NCBI GenBank assembly: GCA_002309655.1
Contig: DBXM01000051.1
Location: forward strand, 11,313-75,312
Length of the DNA: 64,000 nt
Source of the DNA: Mageeibacillus sp. UBA1212
GTDB lineage: Bacteria; Bacillota; Clostridia; UBA1212
Reading direction: 5' to 3'
The number at the start of each line of letters is the position of its first letter. Position 1 is the first letter of the stretch. The notes beneath the pieces are model-generated. The model searched no databases, had not been told where the DNA came from, and saw only the letters and a list, made by a program, of their open reading frames with translations. Below, piece by piece: positions 31,859 through 42,136 of this stretch. Made by a program: the position numbers and the translations under genes.

Positions 31859-33388
31859 TCAGGCTCGATCCGCAAAACCCAGAAGCGCCTTCAGCCTCTC
31901 CTCAAACGTTCCCGGATTCTCGTCGTAAGTGTAGTAATTCTCAGCCGCTCCGCGCAGCACCTCTCTAAGGTCCGCGTTGTCCTGCCGCCTTATAAGATAA
32001 GCCTCAACGTCCTGAATGCCGTCGCGAGTGTTGATGAACCGCGCGGATAGATTGTACTTTCTCCTTTCCGGATCCGGGTAAACGATGTGGCCGTCGCCTT
32101 TAAACCTCGCGTCGTCGAAAAGGCCGTAGAGCTGCGAGCCGTAGTAGTTGAACCCCCAGTGCAGGAAGCCCTTCGCGCCTGTAAGAGCGCAGACCCACTC
32201 CATGAGCCTCGAGCGGATGAACGGCATGTCGACGAACTTGTTGATCCACCAGCCCTCCTCCGGGAAGCAGCAGGAATAAGTCCAGACCTCCCTGCCGCCG
32301 GCGATCACCTTTTCGAAAAACTCCGGGTCCTCCTCGTACACGTTGATCCTCGGAACCATAACGTCGCAAACGTCGCAAAGCCCGTGCGCACTCTCGATCA
32401 TGTCAAGCGGCTCCCCCGCGGGAAGCTCAGGCGCCACTTCGGCGATTATAGCCCTCGCCCATCTCCACGCCTCGGTAGTGTGGGGTTCGTCCTCGATGTG
32501 GGTACGGAAAAGCCTGAGCGTGCCGTTCCCTTTAATGTGTTCGTAAATCGCGCCGTAGTACTGTCTCAGATACTCCGCGGCCTCTTCCGTCATCGTGTTC
32601 ATCGTAACGTGTTCGGAATTTTCGCCAAGCGTGCCTATGGTCTTTCCCTCGACGGACTGGATCATCGCGGAGATCGTAAACGTCTTCGCGGCGCCCTCCT
32701 TAATGAACAGGTCCACGTAGCGGTCCCAGAGCGAAAAGTCGAACGTCCACTTTCCGTCGCCTGTCTTGCGGCTTCCCGCGCCTGCGAGCAGCGGGAACGA
32801 GTTGATCACGACAGCGTTGCAGCGGAGCTCCCTGAAGACGCGCGCAATCATCCTCGTGTACTCCCACCACTCGTCCGAAAACGTTTTCGCGCAGCTGACG
32901 TTTTTGTCGTTGAAGTCGAAAAAGTACTCGTGGTTGAAGCGTCCCCTGTTGCTGTCGGGAATTACGGTCTCCGAGACGTTTACCGTAAAACATGCCGCGA
33001 ATTCGCCGCGCGAGGTTATGACAGTTACCTTCGATTCAAAGGTCTTCCCCGCGAAGCAGGAAGGCACGAAAAAGTCGACCCAGAAGCTCTGCGCGGCGTG
33101 CGCCTTCACTTCCAGCGGCAGCGCCTCTTCGACAGGGGCGAGCTCGTCCGGGTAGTCGACGCGGTCGTTGTACATTCTGTATCTCTGCGCGAAAAGTCTC
33201 ACGGCCACGTTTTCCGGCGCCTCCGCCTTTACGTCCGTAACCGTAAAATCCGCAAGCTCCCTTAAAACGACCTGCGCCGAGACGTAAGCGTTCGCGGCTG
33301 TGCAGAGCGTTTTCGAGTTCTTGGAATCACGCTCCGGCCTCGCGCTTTTGAATACCTGTTTTGTTGAATACTCTGTCCAGATAAACAT
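31859..33388 (-). CDS. DUF4091 protein, GH123-like glycoside hydrolase
   Basis: A 509-residue cytoplasmic protein without a signal peptide. The C-terminal half fits DUF4091, related to GH123 N-acetylhexosaminidases that use an adjacent Asp-Glu pair with substrate assistance. The candidate pair is in RTHIEDEPHTTEAW. Aromatic, barrel-like segments follow (EGWWINKFVDMPFIRSRLMEW, GAKGFLHWGFNYYG). The N-terminal half is a beta-sandwich-like accessory domain. ATG 33388 with AAGGAG upstream. It is in tandem with the Gfo/Idh oxidoreductase (51 bases) and glpK (34 bases). Likely an intracellular glycan-degrading enzyme; the true substrate is unknown. Confidence 0.75.
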   Translation of the reverse strand: MFIWTEYSTKQVFKSARPERDSKNSKTLCTAANAYVSAQVVLRELADFTVTDVKAEAPENVAVRLFAQRYRMYNDRVDYPDELAPVEEALPLEVKAHAAQSFWVDFFVPSCFAGKTFESKVTVITSRGEFAACFTVNVSETVIPDSNRGRFNHEYFFDFNDKNVSCAKTFSDEWWEYTRMIARVFRELRCNAVVINSFPLLAGAGSRKTGDGKWTFDFSLWDRYVDLFIKEGAAKTFTISAMIQSVEGKTIGTLGENSEHVTMNTMTEEAAEYLRQYYGAIYEHIKGNGTLRLFRTHIEDEPHTTEAWRWARAIIAEVAPELPAGEPLDMIESAHGLCDVCDVMVPRINVYEEDPEFFEKVIAGGREVWTYSCCFPEEGWWINKFVDMPFIRSRLMEWVCALTGAKGFLHWGFNYYGSQLYGLFDDARFKGDGHIVYPDPERRKYNLSARFINTRDGIQDVEAYLIRRQDNADLREVLRGAAENYYTYDENPGTFEERLKALLGFADRA

Positions 33389-33439
33389 CGGGTTTTCTCC
33401 TTTTTATAGATAAAAATCACTTGTCTTTACAAATAAGGT

Positions 33440-34657
33440 TCACTCATCGTACTTGCCGTACATCGTGGACGGCGGCAGCGTCGCGCCCTCTCCGTTCTCG
33501 TCCGGGAACGGCGTCAGGTCGTCGTGCTCGTAGAGCTTCCTGTCCTCTTCCTTCGAAAAGTCCGGCACCCTGAAGTTCTCGCCGTGCTTGAGGCAGCTCC
33601 GCCACGCCAGGATCGCGGTCGCCGACATCGCCACGCCCTTATACACGTCAAAGAAAGGCGTTTTGCCGTCGCGGAAGTAGTCGATCATATTCTGAACGAT
33701 CCAGTAGTCGCCTCCGCCGTGGCCTGCGCTGAGCGCTTTTTCCGCCTTTTCGCCCCAATAGGAAATGTCAGGCGTCAGGTACTGCACGCATTCCTGAACG
33801 TCCTCCGGCTTCGTGTAATGCTCGTAGAAAAGCCTGACCTTGCCGTCGGTGTAGCCTCCCTGCTCGACAGACCCCAGATCGCCGACGATCCTGTAGCGGC
33901 TGTAGTCGGAAGCCATCGCGGTGCAGCCCGTGAAAACTGCCGTCATTCCGTTGTCCATCTCGCAGAACATCTGCGCGGTCCCGTCGTCGTTCGGCCTGTA
34001 GTCCCTGTACTGCTCAAGCCTCTTCGAGTGGACCGCGCGCGCGGAGACGTACTTCGGCATGGAGTTTGTCATATACATAAGCGGTCCCATCGCGTGCGTA
34101 ATGTAATAAGTGCGCGGCATCCACGCTCTCCAGTGCATCGGGAACGGCGTCAGGTACTTCATGTCCTCGAACGTTCCCGAGTGGTTGTACTCGCCCTGCG
34201 CATAGAGGAACGTCCCGAGCGTGCCGCCGTCGATAATCCGCTTCATCTCGAGGTTCGGCGTCATGAACGGATAATTCTCCGCGATCATGTACTTTCTGCC
34301 TGTCCGCTCAACGCACCTGACGAGCTCAACGCAGAGCTTGAGCGTAGCCGCCGAGGTGCACTCACTGACTACGTCCATTCCGTTCTCCATCGCTTTGATT
34401 GCGAATTCCGCGTGCTGGTGGAAGAAATTGCACAGAAAAACGGCGTTCATTCCGGCGCTCTTCCCGTACTCCAGGAACGAGTCGAAGTCTTTGAAAAGCT
34501 CCGCCCCTTCGAGCCCCTTCACGCCGTCGAGTTTGTCGGCCTGCCTGTCGCAAACCGCCACGATTTTAATGACGTCCGGATCTTCCGCGGCGATAAGATT
34601 GATGTAGCTGTTGCCGCGCCACGCTCCGAAAATACCGAGTTTTATAGTTTCAGCCAT
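33440..34657 (-). CDS. Gfo/Idh/MocA family oxidoreductase
   Basis: A 405-residue NAD(P)-dependent sugar/inositol-type oxidoreductase or glycosidase-associated enzyme. The N-terminal Rossmann motif is GIFGAWRGNSYINLIAAEDPDVIKIVAVCDR; VVSECTSAATLKLCVELV and GEYNHSGTF fall in the catalytic lysine-type region, although the EK motif is not in the standard form (SECTS). ATG 34657 with GGGAGGAG a few bases upstream; an upstream in-frame start at 34720 has no such site. Placed directly upstream of the DUF4091 gene, as often seen for glycan catabolic pairs. Confidence 0.82.
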   Translation of the reverse strand: MAETIKLGIFGAWRGNSYINLIAAEDPDVIKIVAVCDRQADKLDGVKGLEGAELFKDFDSFLEYGKSAGMNAVFLCNFFHQHAEFAIKAMENGMDVVSECTSAATLKLCVELVRCVERTGRKYMIAENYPFMTPNLEMKRIIDGGTLGTFLYAQGEYNHSGTFEDMKYLTPFPMHWRAWMPRTYYITHAMGPLMYMTNSMPKYVSARAVHSKRLEQYRDYRPNDDGTAQMFCEMDNGMTAVFTGCTAMASDYSRYRIVGDLGSVEQGGYTDGKVRLFYEHYTKPEDVQECVQYLTPDISYWGEKAEKALSAGHGGGDYWIVQNMIDYFRDGKTPFFDVYKGVAMSATAILAWRSCLKHGENFRVPDFSKEEDRKLYEHDDLTPFPDENGEGATLPPSTMYGKYDE

Positions 34658-34758
34658 AATTCTCCTCCCGCAAAACAGCCGGTTTCCGCCCTTTATTGAA
34701 CGTCCGGTCGTGCCCCGCAAAAAACATGAATGTGTGTTTTATCCGTTTTAGCTCCTGC

Positions 34759-35307
34759 TTATCTGTTTACCATCTTCTTGGAATCCAAGTAATCATTAAA
34801 ATATTTTTCTAATAAATCAATAAAAGCAGAGCTTCGATAATCAGCCATTTTGCACAAATGAGTTCCAAATGCATCATATTTATCTATCATTGCAAGCCAT
34901 CTCAATTCTTTGCCTCTTTCAGGGTCATCATCCATTGTGAAAAGAATGAACGACCCATCACCATACTTAAGCTGTACGCCTTGTCCATAAGGTCGATCCG
35001 TATATCCGTAAGGGTATGTATAAGGATAAAAGAAATCAACTTCTGAAAGCTCGTTTAAGAATTCACTCCTCAAACTATCGTCAAGAGTGTACACAATTTC
35101 CAGACAATCCATATCTAAATTGACTTCTATACCCGGGGTTTCTCCTTTTTGGCTCTTTATCGGTAATTGCTCATAATAACGAACAAAACTCACCTCCACG
35201 ATATCGTTCATCAACTCATCAGAATCAAAAAAGTACATCGGAGGGTCGACCGCACAAGAAACCATAAATAAACAAAGTATTACAAGACAGAATAAACAAC
35301 GTTTCAT
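34759..35307 (-). CDS. Small lipoprotein downstream of the RHS gene
   Basis: A 182-residue lipoprotein with lipobox MVSC (Cys about 18) and an acidic, aromatic-rich body (FFYPYTYPYGYTDRPYGQG). I do not recognise a family. Its base composition is AT-rich like the RHS gene and unlike the neighbours, and it begins 50 bases after the RHS stop, so it probably arrived with it. A position directly behind a polymorphic-toxin gene is where immunity genes usually sit; an exported lipoprotein would act outside the membrane. This immunity role is inference. ATG 35307 with GGGAG upstream. Confidence 0.65.
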   Translation of the reverse strand: MKRCLFCLVILCLFMVSCAVDPPMYFFDSDELMNDIVEVSFVRYYEQLPIKSQKGETPGIEVNLDMDCLEIVYTLDDSLRSEFLNELSEVDFFYPYTYPYGYTDRPYGQGVQLKYGDGSFILFTMDDDPERGKELRWLAMIDKYDAFGTHLCKMADYRSSAFIDLLEKYFNDYLDSKKMVNR

Positions 35308-35356
35308 TAATTTGCTCCCTTCATTCCAAAAGTTTTTGAGCTAATCAAAATGCTAA

Positions 35357-38300
35357 TCAGTAGGATTCATCCCACCAAAAAAAAGCAGGAAAAATAAAAT
35401 AGCTCAATCCATAATACCACCAAGCTCTGGCAATGACATCTGAAGACTGTCCTCTCTTGGCATTTCCAAGAATATCAGCTAGAGCCTCCCAAGGCTCTTC
35501 GTATAATCTGTATTTCCTGTCAAGTTTGCAAGAAGAAGGAATTGCGACTGTTATTAAATATGTTATAATCCCTGACATCATCAATTGCCAGTTATGACCA
35601 CGCTCATGCCTAAGGTCGTTCTCATCATCTCCATCAGCTAACAGAATTATGCCAAAAGATCCTGATCTTTCGCCCTCCCCTATTCGGAATACTGGAACTC
35701 CTTTGTAAAACGACACTTTTCTTGATTTCAAAACATCGCTGACATCTGAATTAAACGGGTTATATTCAATCTCCTTAAGATCCGTCTTAATATCTTCATC
35801 AAAGCAAGACATAATACACATCCCAGCATATGATAAAACAGATGCAGCAATTTGAACAGCAGACCCTCCAATTGGTGTAAAAGCCAAAAGAAGTGCAATA
35901 ACCAAAATAGCATAATGACCATTAATATCTACGCAATTCACCGGATCATTCCTGCAATATGTGTAAAGATTACACCCAAGCGGGCCTTCCCCGATGTTCA
36001 GCTGTGAGTCAGCGTTAATGAATCTTCCTAAATAAGGGTCGTAATACCGGCTCTTAAGGTAATAGAATCCTGTTTCGTTGTCGTAATAGTATCCCCTGTA
36101 TCTTACCGGGTTGATGTAACCAATGCTTGTAGTGTCGGTTGTAACGTCTACTCCGCTGCCGTTCTTGATTGAGATTAAAGAGCCCCATGTGTCGTAGGTA
36201 TAGGCTGCAACTACTGCCCCAGCGCTGTTAATTATGTGCGTTATATCGCCCTGTATGTTGCGGATGTATCGGTAATATGATGGTGCGCCGCTGTTTTGAG
36301 AATATGCAAAGCCACAAATTCTGCCCGCAGCATCATAGTCGAAAACCATCTCGTATGAGCCGTCTGCCGCCCATTCGGATTTAAGCGTATCACCCACCCA
36401 AAAGTAATTGATCCGTTTTGAAACGTTATCGTTTGAAACAAGCGTTTTTCTTGTTCTCAGTCCGTCTGCATCGTAAAGATAGCTTTGCGCATAAGCGGCT
36501 CCGTTTGGTGTTACAGTTGCAAGCTTGTTTCCCCGGCTCCAGGTCATTGCATAGCTTGTTTTCCCCATATAGGTCAACGGATTTCCGACAGTATCGTAAG
36601 AGTAATATGACCCGCCAATATATGTTGACAAGATGTCCTTGTCCGTCGCGTTATAACCGTAAATCGGGATTGAGAGTAGCGTTGCGGTCCCTAAAAGCGA
36701 TGATGTGCCTATGTTGGGACTGTACGAGAATATCATTTTGGCAAGCAGATTGCCGCCGTTATCGTATGTATATCTGATAGTATAGCCGCTTCCGTTATTA
36801 AGTTTTTTATTGTCTTCACGAATTAACTGACCAAGTGCATCATACTCATATTTATTGGTCAAAATCCCGTTATCCGATATCGTTTTTATCTTGCCGTTAT
36901 CGTAGTAAGTATATGTCAGCGCCGGAACTGATGACAGCGAGCAAGTCTCGGAGGATACGAGATATGTCTCATTGGTCAAATGGTACGTGTGACCGTTGTA
37001 TACAGTATCCTTCTCCTTAACAACGTATGAATACGACTTGTTCAAAGAAGAAGAGGGGTTGTCATGAGCGAATGATGTAATTCGTCCAATGTCATCAAAC
37101 GTAAGTGTTTTTGTTCCGGTAACGCCTTCTCTGACCGACATTTTGCTTGCGGCATCAGATTCAGTCCGCGAATCATACTCCCTGGTTGTAAGAGCTGTCG
37201 TAAAAAACTCTGTTTCTATATTCCCGCTTTGCCCAACGTCATATTGATAAAAAACCTTGTTTCCGTCACTTGATAAAACGCATTTCAGTCTGCCGGTCGG
37301 ATCATAGCTGTACTGTTTTGTGTTTACGCGAGCAGAATCGGAACGGTCAACAGACTTAACCACATTTCCGTTATTGTCGTAATACCATACAAAGGTTGCA
37401 TTGCTGATGTTAGCGTTTGAATCGAAAGCGACATACGTCAGGCGTCCCAAAGAATCATATCCAAAGTACTTTGTCTGACCGTTTCCATAATGAATTTCAG
37501 ATAACTGTCCGAATGTTCCGCCATAGGAATAACCGGCTACGGTCCGGATACTGCTGCCATTTGCATCCAGAATCGCGAAAGACGTCATATTGCCTGCATT
37601 ATTCGTCCCGAAAGAATATGAAAACCCGTTGTGTGAAATACCGGTTGAATACGGATTGTATGCTATCCCGAAAGACGAACCGCCTTCTGACTCGCCGATC
37701 AATCTGCCATATGAGTCATACGTAAAAGATGTCGCACCCCCGCTACCGTCCGTAACAGAAAGCAGATCACCCGTCGCACTTGAATATGAGTAAGTTATGT
37801 CGTTTCCCGACATATCTGTTTCTCTGTGTAAAAACCTTCCGTCAGACGTGTAGTCGTAAACTTTGTGAGAGATACAGTTGATACCTGAAAGTGTTGCCGA
37901 TTCGATAATCTTACCGTGCGCGTTGTACGCATATAGGTCGTAAGTATCAACCGATAATGAACTGTTTCCGCCCGGTGCAAATGACTCATCTGTGCGAATC
38001 ACCTGTGTCGGGACAAGAGTACTGTATGAATAAAATGTAGATGTTTCGTTTCCGGCAGCGTCGGTGTGGTAAACTGCCGAGATTCTGTCCGGAAGAGTAT
38101 TCTCATAAGCATATTCAGTTTCCGCCCCTGAGAAACCTCTCTCAAACTGAATTCTTCCAAAACTGTCGTAAACGTACTGGCTTCTGTCTGAATAATCCCC
38201 AAAACTGTCTATATACTCTGCCGTTAAACCGCCAAAGCACACATCAGTGTAGTTGTAGTCGTTGACAAGGCTTATCGTAACGTCGCTGCTGAACCCTTCG

Positions 38301-41300
38301 ATTTTGATAATTACACTTACAAACTGCCATCCCTCTGTGGCGGCAGAGAACAAAAGTTCCTCATCGTGTGAACTGCTGCTGCTAAAGTGAATACCGATGC
38401 CGAATTTACCGGAACTGACTGCTTTTCCTTTGCCGAACCCGCTCACCACCAGGTATCCTCCGTCGGATACCGAAGATGGCAAAACCCGGCTCAAGCTTCT
38501 TTGTGAACTGATGCTGCCGGGTATAACAACGCCTCTTATCAGGTCATTTTCCGAAACTGTCGGAGAAAAAGAACCGTTTACCGTCCATTCAGTTGTTCCG
38601 TTATAAAAGGAACTGTCGGGAATCTGATTTGTAGGTCTTGCAAGCGCCCCCTCTGTCAGCGACACGAGGTCGAAATACAGATTACCGCTTAAGTTTTTAA
38701 CACCAATAAGGATGCTTACGCTTCCTTCAGTGGCAATCGATGGGATCTCGAATGTATACTGAATCGAACTTAAATTGGAATAAGCCTTTTGAGAAGATAC
38801 CATTTTAACATTTGGCTGTCCGTAAAAAGTGTACTTTATCCCAAACACTAATTCTCCGGACCCGGTTAGTTCGGATGTATCAACAGCGGCAGTGAGAGTG
38901 TATGTTTTTCCGGTATCAGCCGACGGAACCGGATACGACGCGTACACCTCTGTATTTGGAAAGTTCGCAATATTCTGAGAAAGTTTAAAACAAGTATCGC
39001 CGTATTTAAATCCAACGAAATGACCTGCCGTAGTATTCGATACCAAGTCTCCGCTGCCAAACAATGAGAAGTAACTCCACTCGTCTGAAAACGAAGTAAA
39101 ATCCTCCACAAGATTTCCGTCGGTCATTACTGCGGACGTCTGTCCGGACAGCAGATTCATGGCGCCGACGGTGCCTCCCTCATACTCGCTTCCGGACACG
39201 TTTCCTAAACTGTCAAAAACAGATGTAGTCCTGCCGTTTCGATCGAAATAAATATACTCAGTATATGATGTTGAGAAATTATATGCGTTATAGCATGTCG
39301 TTGGATTCCCAAGCGAAAAAAGAGCCATATCGCACGGTTCATAGACAGAGGATTCCACAAACACATATTTGGTAACAATTGTTGTTGCACACACACCCGT
39401 GGCATTCGGCGAGCTTCGTGTGAGGAAAACATATTCTCTGTCATTATTCTCGGAAGATGATTTCCTGTATCCAAAACGATTCAGAGCCCCGTTAGAATTA
39501 TATGAAATATTAGTATGCTCACCGGTTGGAAGGCTGATTTTGTTTAAATACTCACCCGAATAGAAGAACGAAACTGCGCGATCCGGGCAGTCATCGTTCT
39601 TAATGCTATTCAGCCGCGATTGCGCATATACAAAAGAAATCTGCACTCCGTTGCCGTCAACAACGCCCGTAATTTTAGGAGTTGACCCGGAATAACTGAT
39701 CAGGAAACTGTCCCCATACTCGTTTTCAAACTCTTCAAGATAACCTGATGCATTAAAACATGCTTTTTTACCGTCATGATAATCAATTATTCGAGTTAAA
39801 TCATTATACTCGTAAATAGGGTATTCTTCACATTTGTATATATGGCCGCTTGAATGAATGTAGCTGTGTTTTGCTCCTGTCCCGTCAGTAAGAACATAAT
39901 AAGAGTAGGAGCTGTTATTAATATCAGTAACGGTCTCGGCTTTCATTGTTTGTATAACAGATGGTCTCCAACCGTTGCCGTAATAAAGATCTGTCTCAGT
40001 GTTTTTAAATGCGGTGCTGTACACCAGATCAATTGAAACAGGCAGTATTTCACCTGTTGTCGATACAACCGGGTGTATAAATACGACATCCCCGTTGATG
40101 TCTTTAATATATGCTGTGCCTGAGCCGTCAATGGAAATTGAGTGAGTCGACTGATAGCTGTTTAACCCCGAGTTGTCGGAAAAAGTGATCTGAACAGCAG
40201 TCATCGGCACTAAGTAGTGCCCAGGAAGAGAACCCGAAGGAGCTTCCGTAGTCAGGGCAAGTCCATAGCTGTTACCTCTTACATAATCCTGAATTATGGA
40301 TGTAATATCAAGTGAAAAGCTTATAGATGAAGGCAGATATCCGACTGCCTGAAGCCTTGCAGAGTCAGTTAAACCGCCATAGGAACCCGGAACCGACGGA
40401 GTAGTATTTCCAAGATACGCATCATCCGGATCCCAATTGCTGTTGATTTTTTCAGCCCTGACAAATGTATCAAAGGGGATAGCAGGCATTATATAGGCGT
40501 TGACGGCAAGTGAAGCCGCCCCGATTGTCACCCCGGCAGGCAAGCCGGTTAAAAAATCAGGTTTGAATTTCAGATATGTTTGCACGCCGTTTCCGATAGC
40601 CAAACCGTAACCGCGATTGTTTCCCTCTATGTAAACCGCCTCATAGGCATCATCTTCATCAGGATAAACAATGACTATTGTCGGATCAATTCTTACAGGG
40701 AATTCCCTGTTCTCCTCATTTATCCACTCCGCATCGGCAATGACAGTGACAAGAAAACCGTCTCCGGTATCGTCCAGAGTCACAGAAAGACAATCCGAGC
40801 ATTCATCCTTGGAATCTCTCATATAATCCGCGGTCAGTTTGAAAACTGAGTTTCCGGACTCATTGTAAATCAGAATACAGTTGTCTTTTAATTCGGCATT
40901 GCAGTTATTTACCGAAAGAACAAACGAATATACGTACTGTTCGAAACCACCCTCGCTTATGACAATGTTTTCTTTAATTTCATAAGGCTTTATCGTGTAT
41001 TCAAGAGATGCAGAGGGGGAAGTATTAGAACTTGCGAACAAATTATCGTAAACAACTGTTCCGTTCTCGCAGGGGTTTTCGGTCAGCAGTTCATCATCAG
41101 TGTGAGTAACCTGATCATACCGTGCCTCCGAAGGTTCATCTGACGTGTTAAGCGGAGAAAGAGAAAGCGAAACACCGTTGTAATCCAAATCTATCAATTC
41201 ATTGCCGTCTTCTGAAGAAGTAGCAAAAGAAATCGTATACGGGGCGTCGAGTGTTATGAACCGTCCATCCCGCTCGTGAAGCGTAAGGTTAATCTTCCTC

Positions 41301-41725
41301 CAGACTCCTTCTCCGGTCTTGTAATTGACAGGACGGCCGAATACTAAACGGGTATAGTTTCCGTTTTTCAGAGCGTAATCTCTTGTAAATCCATTGGTGA
41401 AATCGGTTGTCTGATATCTGACGTCGGAGCGCTTGTAGGGATCAACATCCTCGACAGTCGCAGGGTGTCCGAGTTTTTCAAGCAAAAGCTGCTCATATTC
41501 CGAGGACTTGTCGTTTTTTACTATTCCGCCTGTTGCAAACTCATCTCCGGGAGTTGCATAGTATTCCGATGATGTGTGATAAGACTGTTTTGGAAGATTT
41601 GCAGCATGTTCTTCGCCGTATACGTTTGCAAAAACATTCGTCGGGATCAACGTTGCAAATATAGCGAAGACGAGCACAATCGCAACAGCCTTGAATTCTA
41701 TGTTGAAATGCCGAATACTATTCAT
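35357..41725 (-). CDS. Giant RHS/YD-repeat wall-type protein with HExxH C-terminal tail
   Basis: A 2122-residue exported protein. Signal peptide (about 5-30), a DNRLRE-like domain (about 380-500), long YD/RHS-repeat stretches (about 700-1900; e.g. YDSFGRIQFERG, YDYTSDGRFLHRETD, YDALGQLIRED), and the RHS core end GYYYDNETGFYYLKSRYYDPYLGRFINAD. The variable tail after it has membrane-like helices and HERGH (H2040, H2044) followed by YEEPWEALADILG, resembling a zinc-metalloprotease-type motif (HExxH, downstream Glu). It suggests a WapA-type contact or secreted toxin. Start ATG 41725 with GGAGG seven bases upstream; a TTG at 41731 is disfavoured. Base composition is clearly AT-richer than the surroundings, suggesting transfer. 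Confidence 0.9.
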   Translation of the reverse strand: MNSIRHFNIEFKAVAIVLVFAIFATLIPTNVFANVYGEEHAANLPKQSYHTSSEYYATPGDEFATGGIVKNDKSSEYEQLLLEKLGHPATVEDVDPYKRSDVRYQTTDFTNGFTRDYALKNGNYTRLVFGRPVNYKTGEGVWRKINLTLHERDGRFITLDAPYTISFATSSEDGNELIDLDYNGVSLSLSPLNTSDEPSEARYDQVTHTDDELLTENPCENGTVVYDNLFASSNTSPSASLEYTIKPYEIKENIVISEGGFEQYVYSFVLSVNNCNAELKDNCILIYNESGNSVFKLTADYMRDSKDECSDCLSVTLDDTGDGFLVTVIADAEWINEENREFPVRIDPTIVIVYPDEDDAYEAVYIEGNNRGYGLAIGNGVQTYLKFKPDFLTGLPAGVTIGAASLAVNAYIMPAIPFDTFVRAEKINSNWDPDDAYLGNTTPSVPGSYGGLTDSARLQAVGYLPSSISFSLDITSIIQDYVRGNSYGLALTTEAPSGSLPGHYLVPMTAVQITFSDNSGLNSYQSTHSISIDGSGTAYIKDINGDVVFIHPVVSTTGEILPVSIDLVYSTAFKNTETDLYYGNGWRPSVIQTMKAETVTDINNSSYSYYVLTDGTGAKHSYIHSSGHIYKCEEYPIYEYNDLTRIIDYHDGKKACFNASGYLEEFENEYGDSFLISYSGSTPKITGVVDGNGVQISFVYAQSRLNSIKNDDCPDRAVSFFYSGEYLNKISLPTGEHTNISYNSNGALNRFGYRKSSSENNDREYVFLTRSSPNATGVCATTIVTKYVFVESSVYEPCDMALFSLGNPTTCYNAYNFSTSYTEYIYFDRNGRTTSVFDSLGNVSGSEYEGGTVGAMNLLSGQTSAVMTDGNLVEDFTSFSDEWSYFSLFGSGDLVSNTTAGHFVGFKYGDTCFKLSQNIANFPNTEVYASYPVPSADTGKTYTLTAAVDTSELTGSGELVFGIKYTFYGQPNVKMVSSQKAYSNLSSIQYTFEIPSIATEGSVSILIGVKNLSGNLYFDLVSLTEGALARPTNQIPDSSFYNGTTEWTVNGSFSPTVSENDLIRGVVIPGSISSQRSLSRVLPSSVSDGGYLVVSGFGKGKAVSSGKFGIGIHFSSSSSHDEELLFSAATEGWQFVSVIIKIEGFSSDVTISLVNDYNYTDVCFGGLTAEYIDSFGDYSDRSQYVYDSFGRIQFERGFSGAETEYAYENTLPDRISAVYHTDAAGNETSTFYSYSTLVPTQVIRTDESFAPGGNSSLSVDTYDLYAYNAHGKIIESATLSGINCISHKVYDYTSDGRFLHRETDMSGNDITYSYSSATGDLLSVTDGSGGATSFTYDSYGRLIGESEGGSSFGIAYNPYSTGISHNGFSYSFGTNNAGNMTSFAILDANGSSIRTVAGYSYGGTFGQLSEIHYGNGQTKYFGYDSLGRLTYVAFDSNANISNATFVWYYDNNGNVVKSVDRSDSARVNTKQYSYDPTGRLKCVLSSDGNKVFYQYDVGQSGNIETEFFTTALTTREYDSRTESDAASKMSVREGVTGTKTLTFDDIGRITSFAHDNPSSSLNKSYSYVVKEKDTVYNGHTYHLTNETYLVSSETCSLSSVPALTYTYYDNGKIKTISDNGILTNKYEYDALGQLIREDNKKLNNGSGYTIRYTYDNGGNLLAKMIFSYSPNIGTSSLLGTATLLSIPIYGYNATDKDILSTYIGGSYYSYDTVGNPLTYMGKTSYAMTWSRGNKLATVTPNGAAYAQSYLYDADGLRTRKTLVSNDNVSKRINYFWVGDTLKSEWAADGSYEMVFDYDAAGRICGFAYSQNSGAPSYYRYIRNIQGDITHIINSAGAVVAAYTYDTWGSLISIKNGSGVDVTTDTTSIGYINPVRYRGYYYDNETGFYYLKSRYYDPYLGRFINADSQLNIGEGPLGCNLYTYCRNDPVNCVDINGHYAILVIALLLAFTPIGGSAVQIAASVLSYAGMCIMSCFDEDIKTDLKEIEYNPFNSDVSDVLKSRKVSFYKGVPVFRIGEGERSGSFGIILLADGDDENDLRHERGHNWQLMMSGIITYLITVAIPSSCKLDRKYRLYEEPWEALADILGNAKRGQSSDVIARAWWYYGLSYFIFPAFFWWDESY

Positions 41726-41783
41726 GACCAATCCTCCGAATTAAACCGATGCAGGTAATGCATCTTCTCTCTTTTGTGCTTTG

Positions 41784-41813
41784 ATTATACATCGTTTCTC
41801 ACATTCAAATCAA
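41784..41813 (-). promoter_or_regulatory. Sigma-A promoter of the RHS gene
   Basis: TTGATT (41808-41813), 18-base spacer, TATAAT (41784-41789) on the minus strand, about 60 bases ahead of the ATG. Confidence 0.78.
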
Positions 41814-42074
41814 TTGCTTTTTAAAGAACGATGTAAAGTACGATTATCGTTTGGCTTGACTACAGTCAGTCATTTTGCATTGTGATTAGGAAAAACTCAG
41901 AGACCCACTGACGTTACGGTTGGAGGCGAAGATAATATAGGCAAAAAAACGTTAAGGCCGGTTTTTCTACTGTCCGTGCTCGCAGAGAGCATGATAATAC
42001 TAAGAATGTCTTAAAAGAAATAACCTGAACGCCTTGAAATTTCCGCTAAAATTGCTTAAAACCGAAAAAAGCAT
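41814..42074. other. Intergenic stretch without a recognisable gene
   Basis: This AT-rich gap separates the RHS promoter from the glp operon promoter. It contains a small dyad (TGACTacAGTCA near 41860-41875) and a short hairpin near 41979-41992 (GCTC..GAGC). No open frame with a ribosome site, no insertion-sequence ends and no structured-repeat copy was seen. Confidence 0.4.
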
Positions 42075-42103
42075 TTCACGCGCGCGGAAAAAAGTGGTAT
42101 AAT
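42075..42103 (+). promoter_or_regulatory. Promoter of the glycerol-3-phosphate dehydrogenase operon
   Basis: A perfect TATAAT (42098-42103) with a weak TTCACG (42075-42080) 17 bases upstream, about 35 bases ahead of the first ATG. No antiterminator (GlpP-type) leader hairpin was seen. Confidence 0.6.
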
Positions 42104-42136
42104 GACAGCACCAAATCAAACGGAGGTCTTTCCCGA

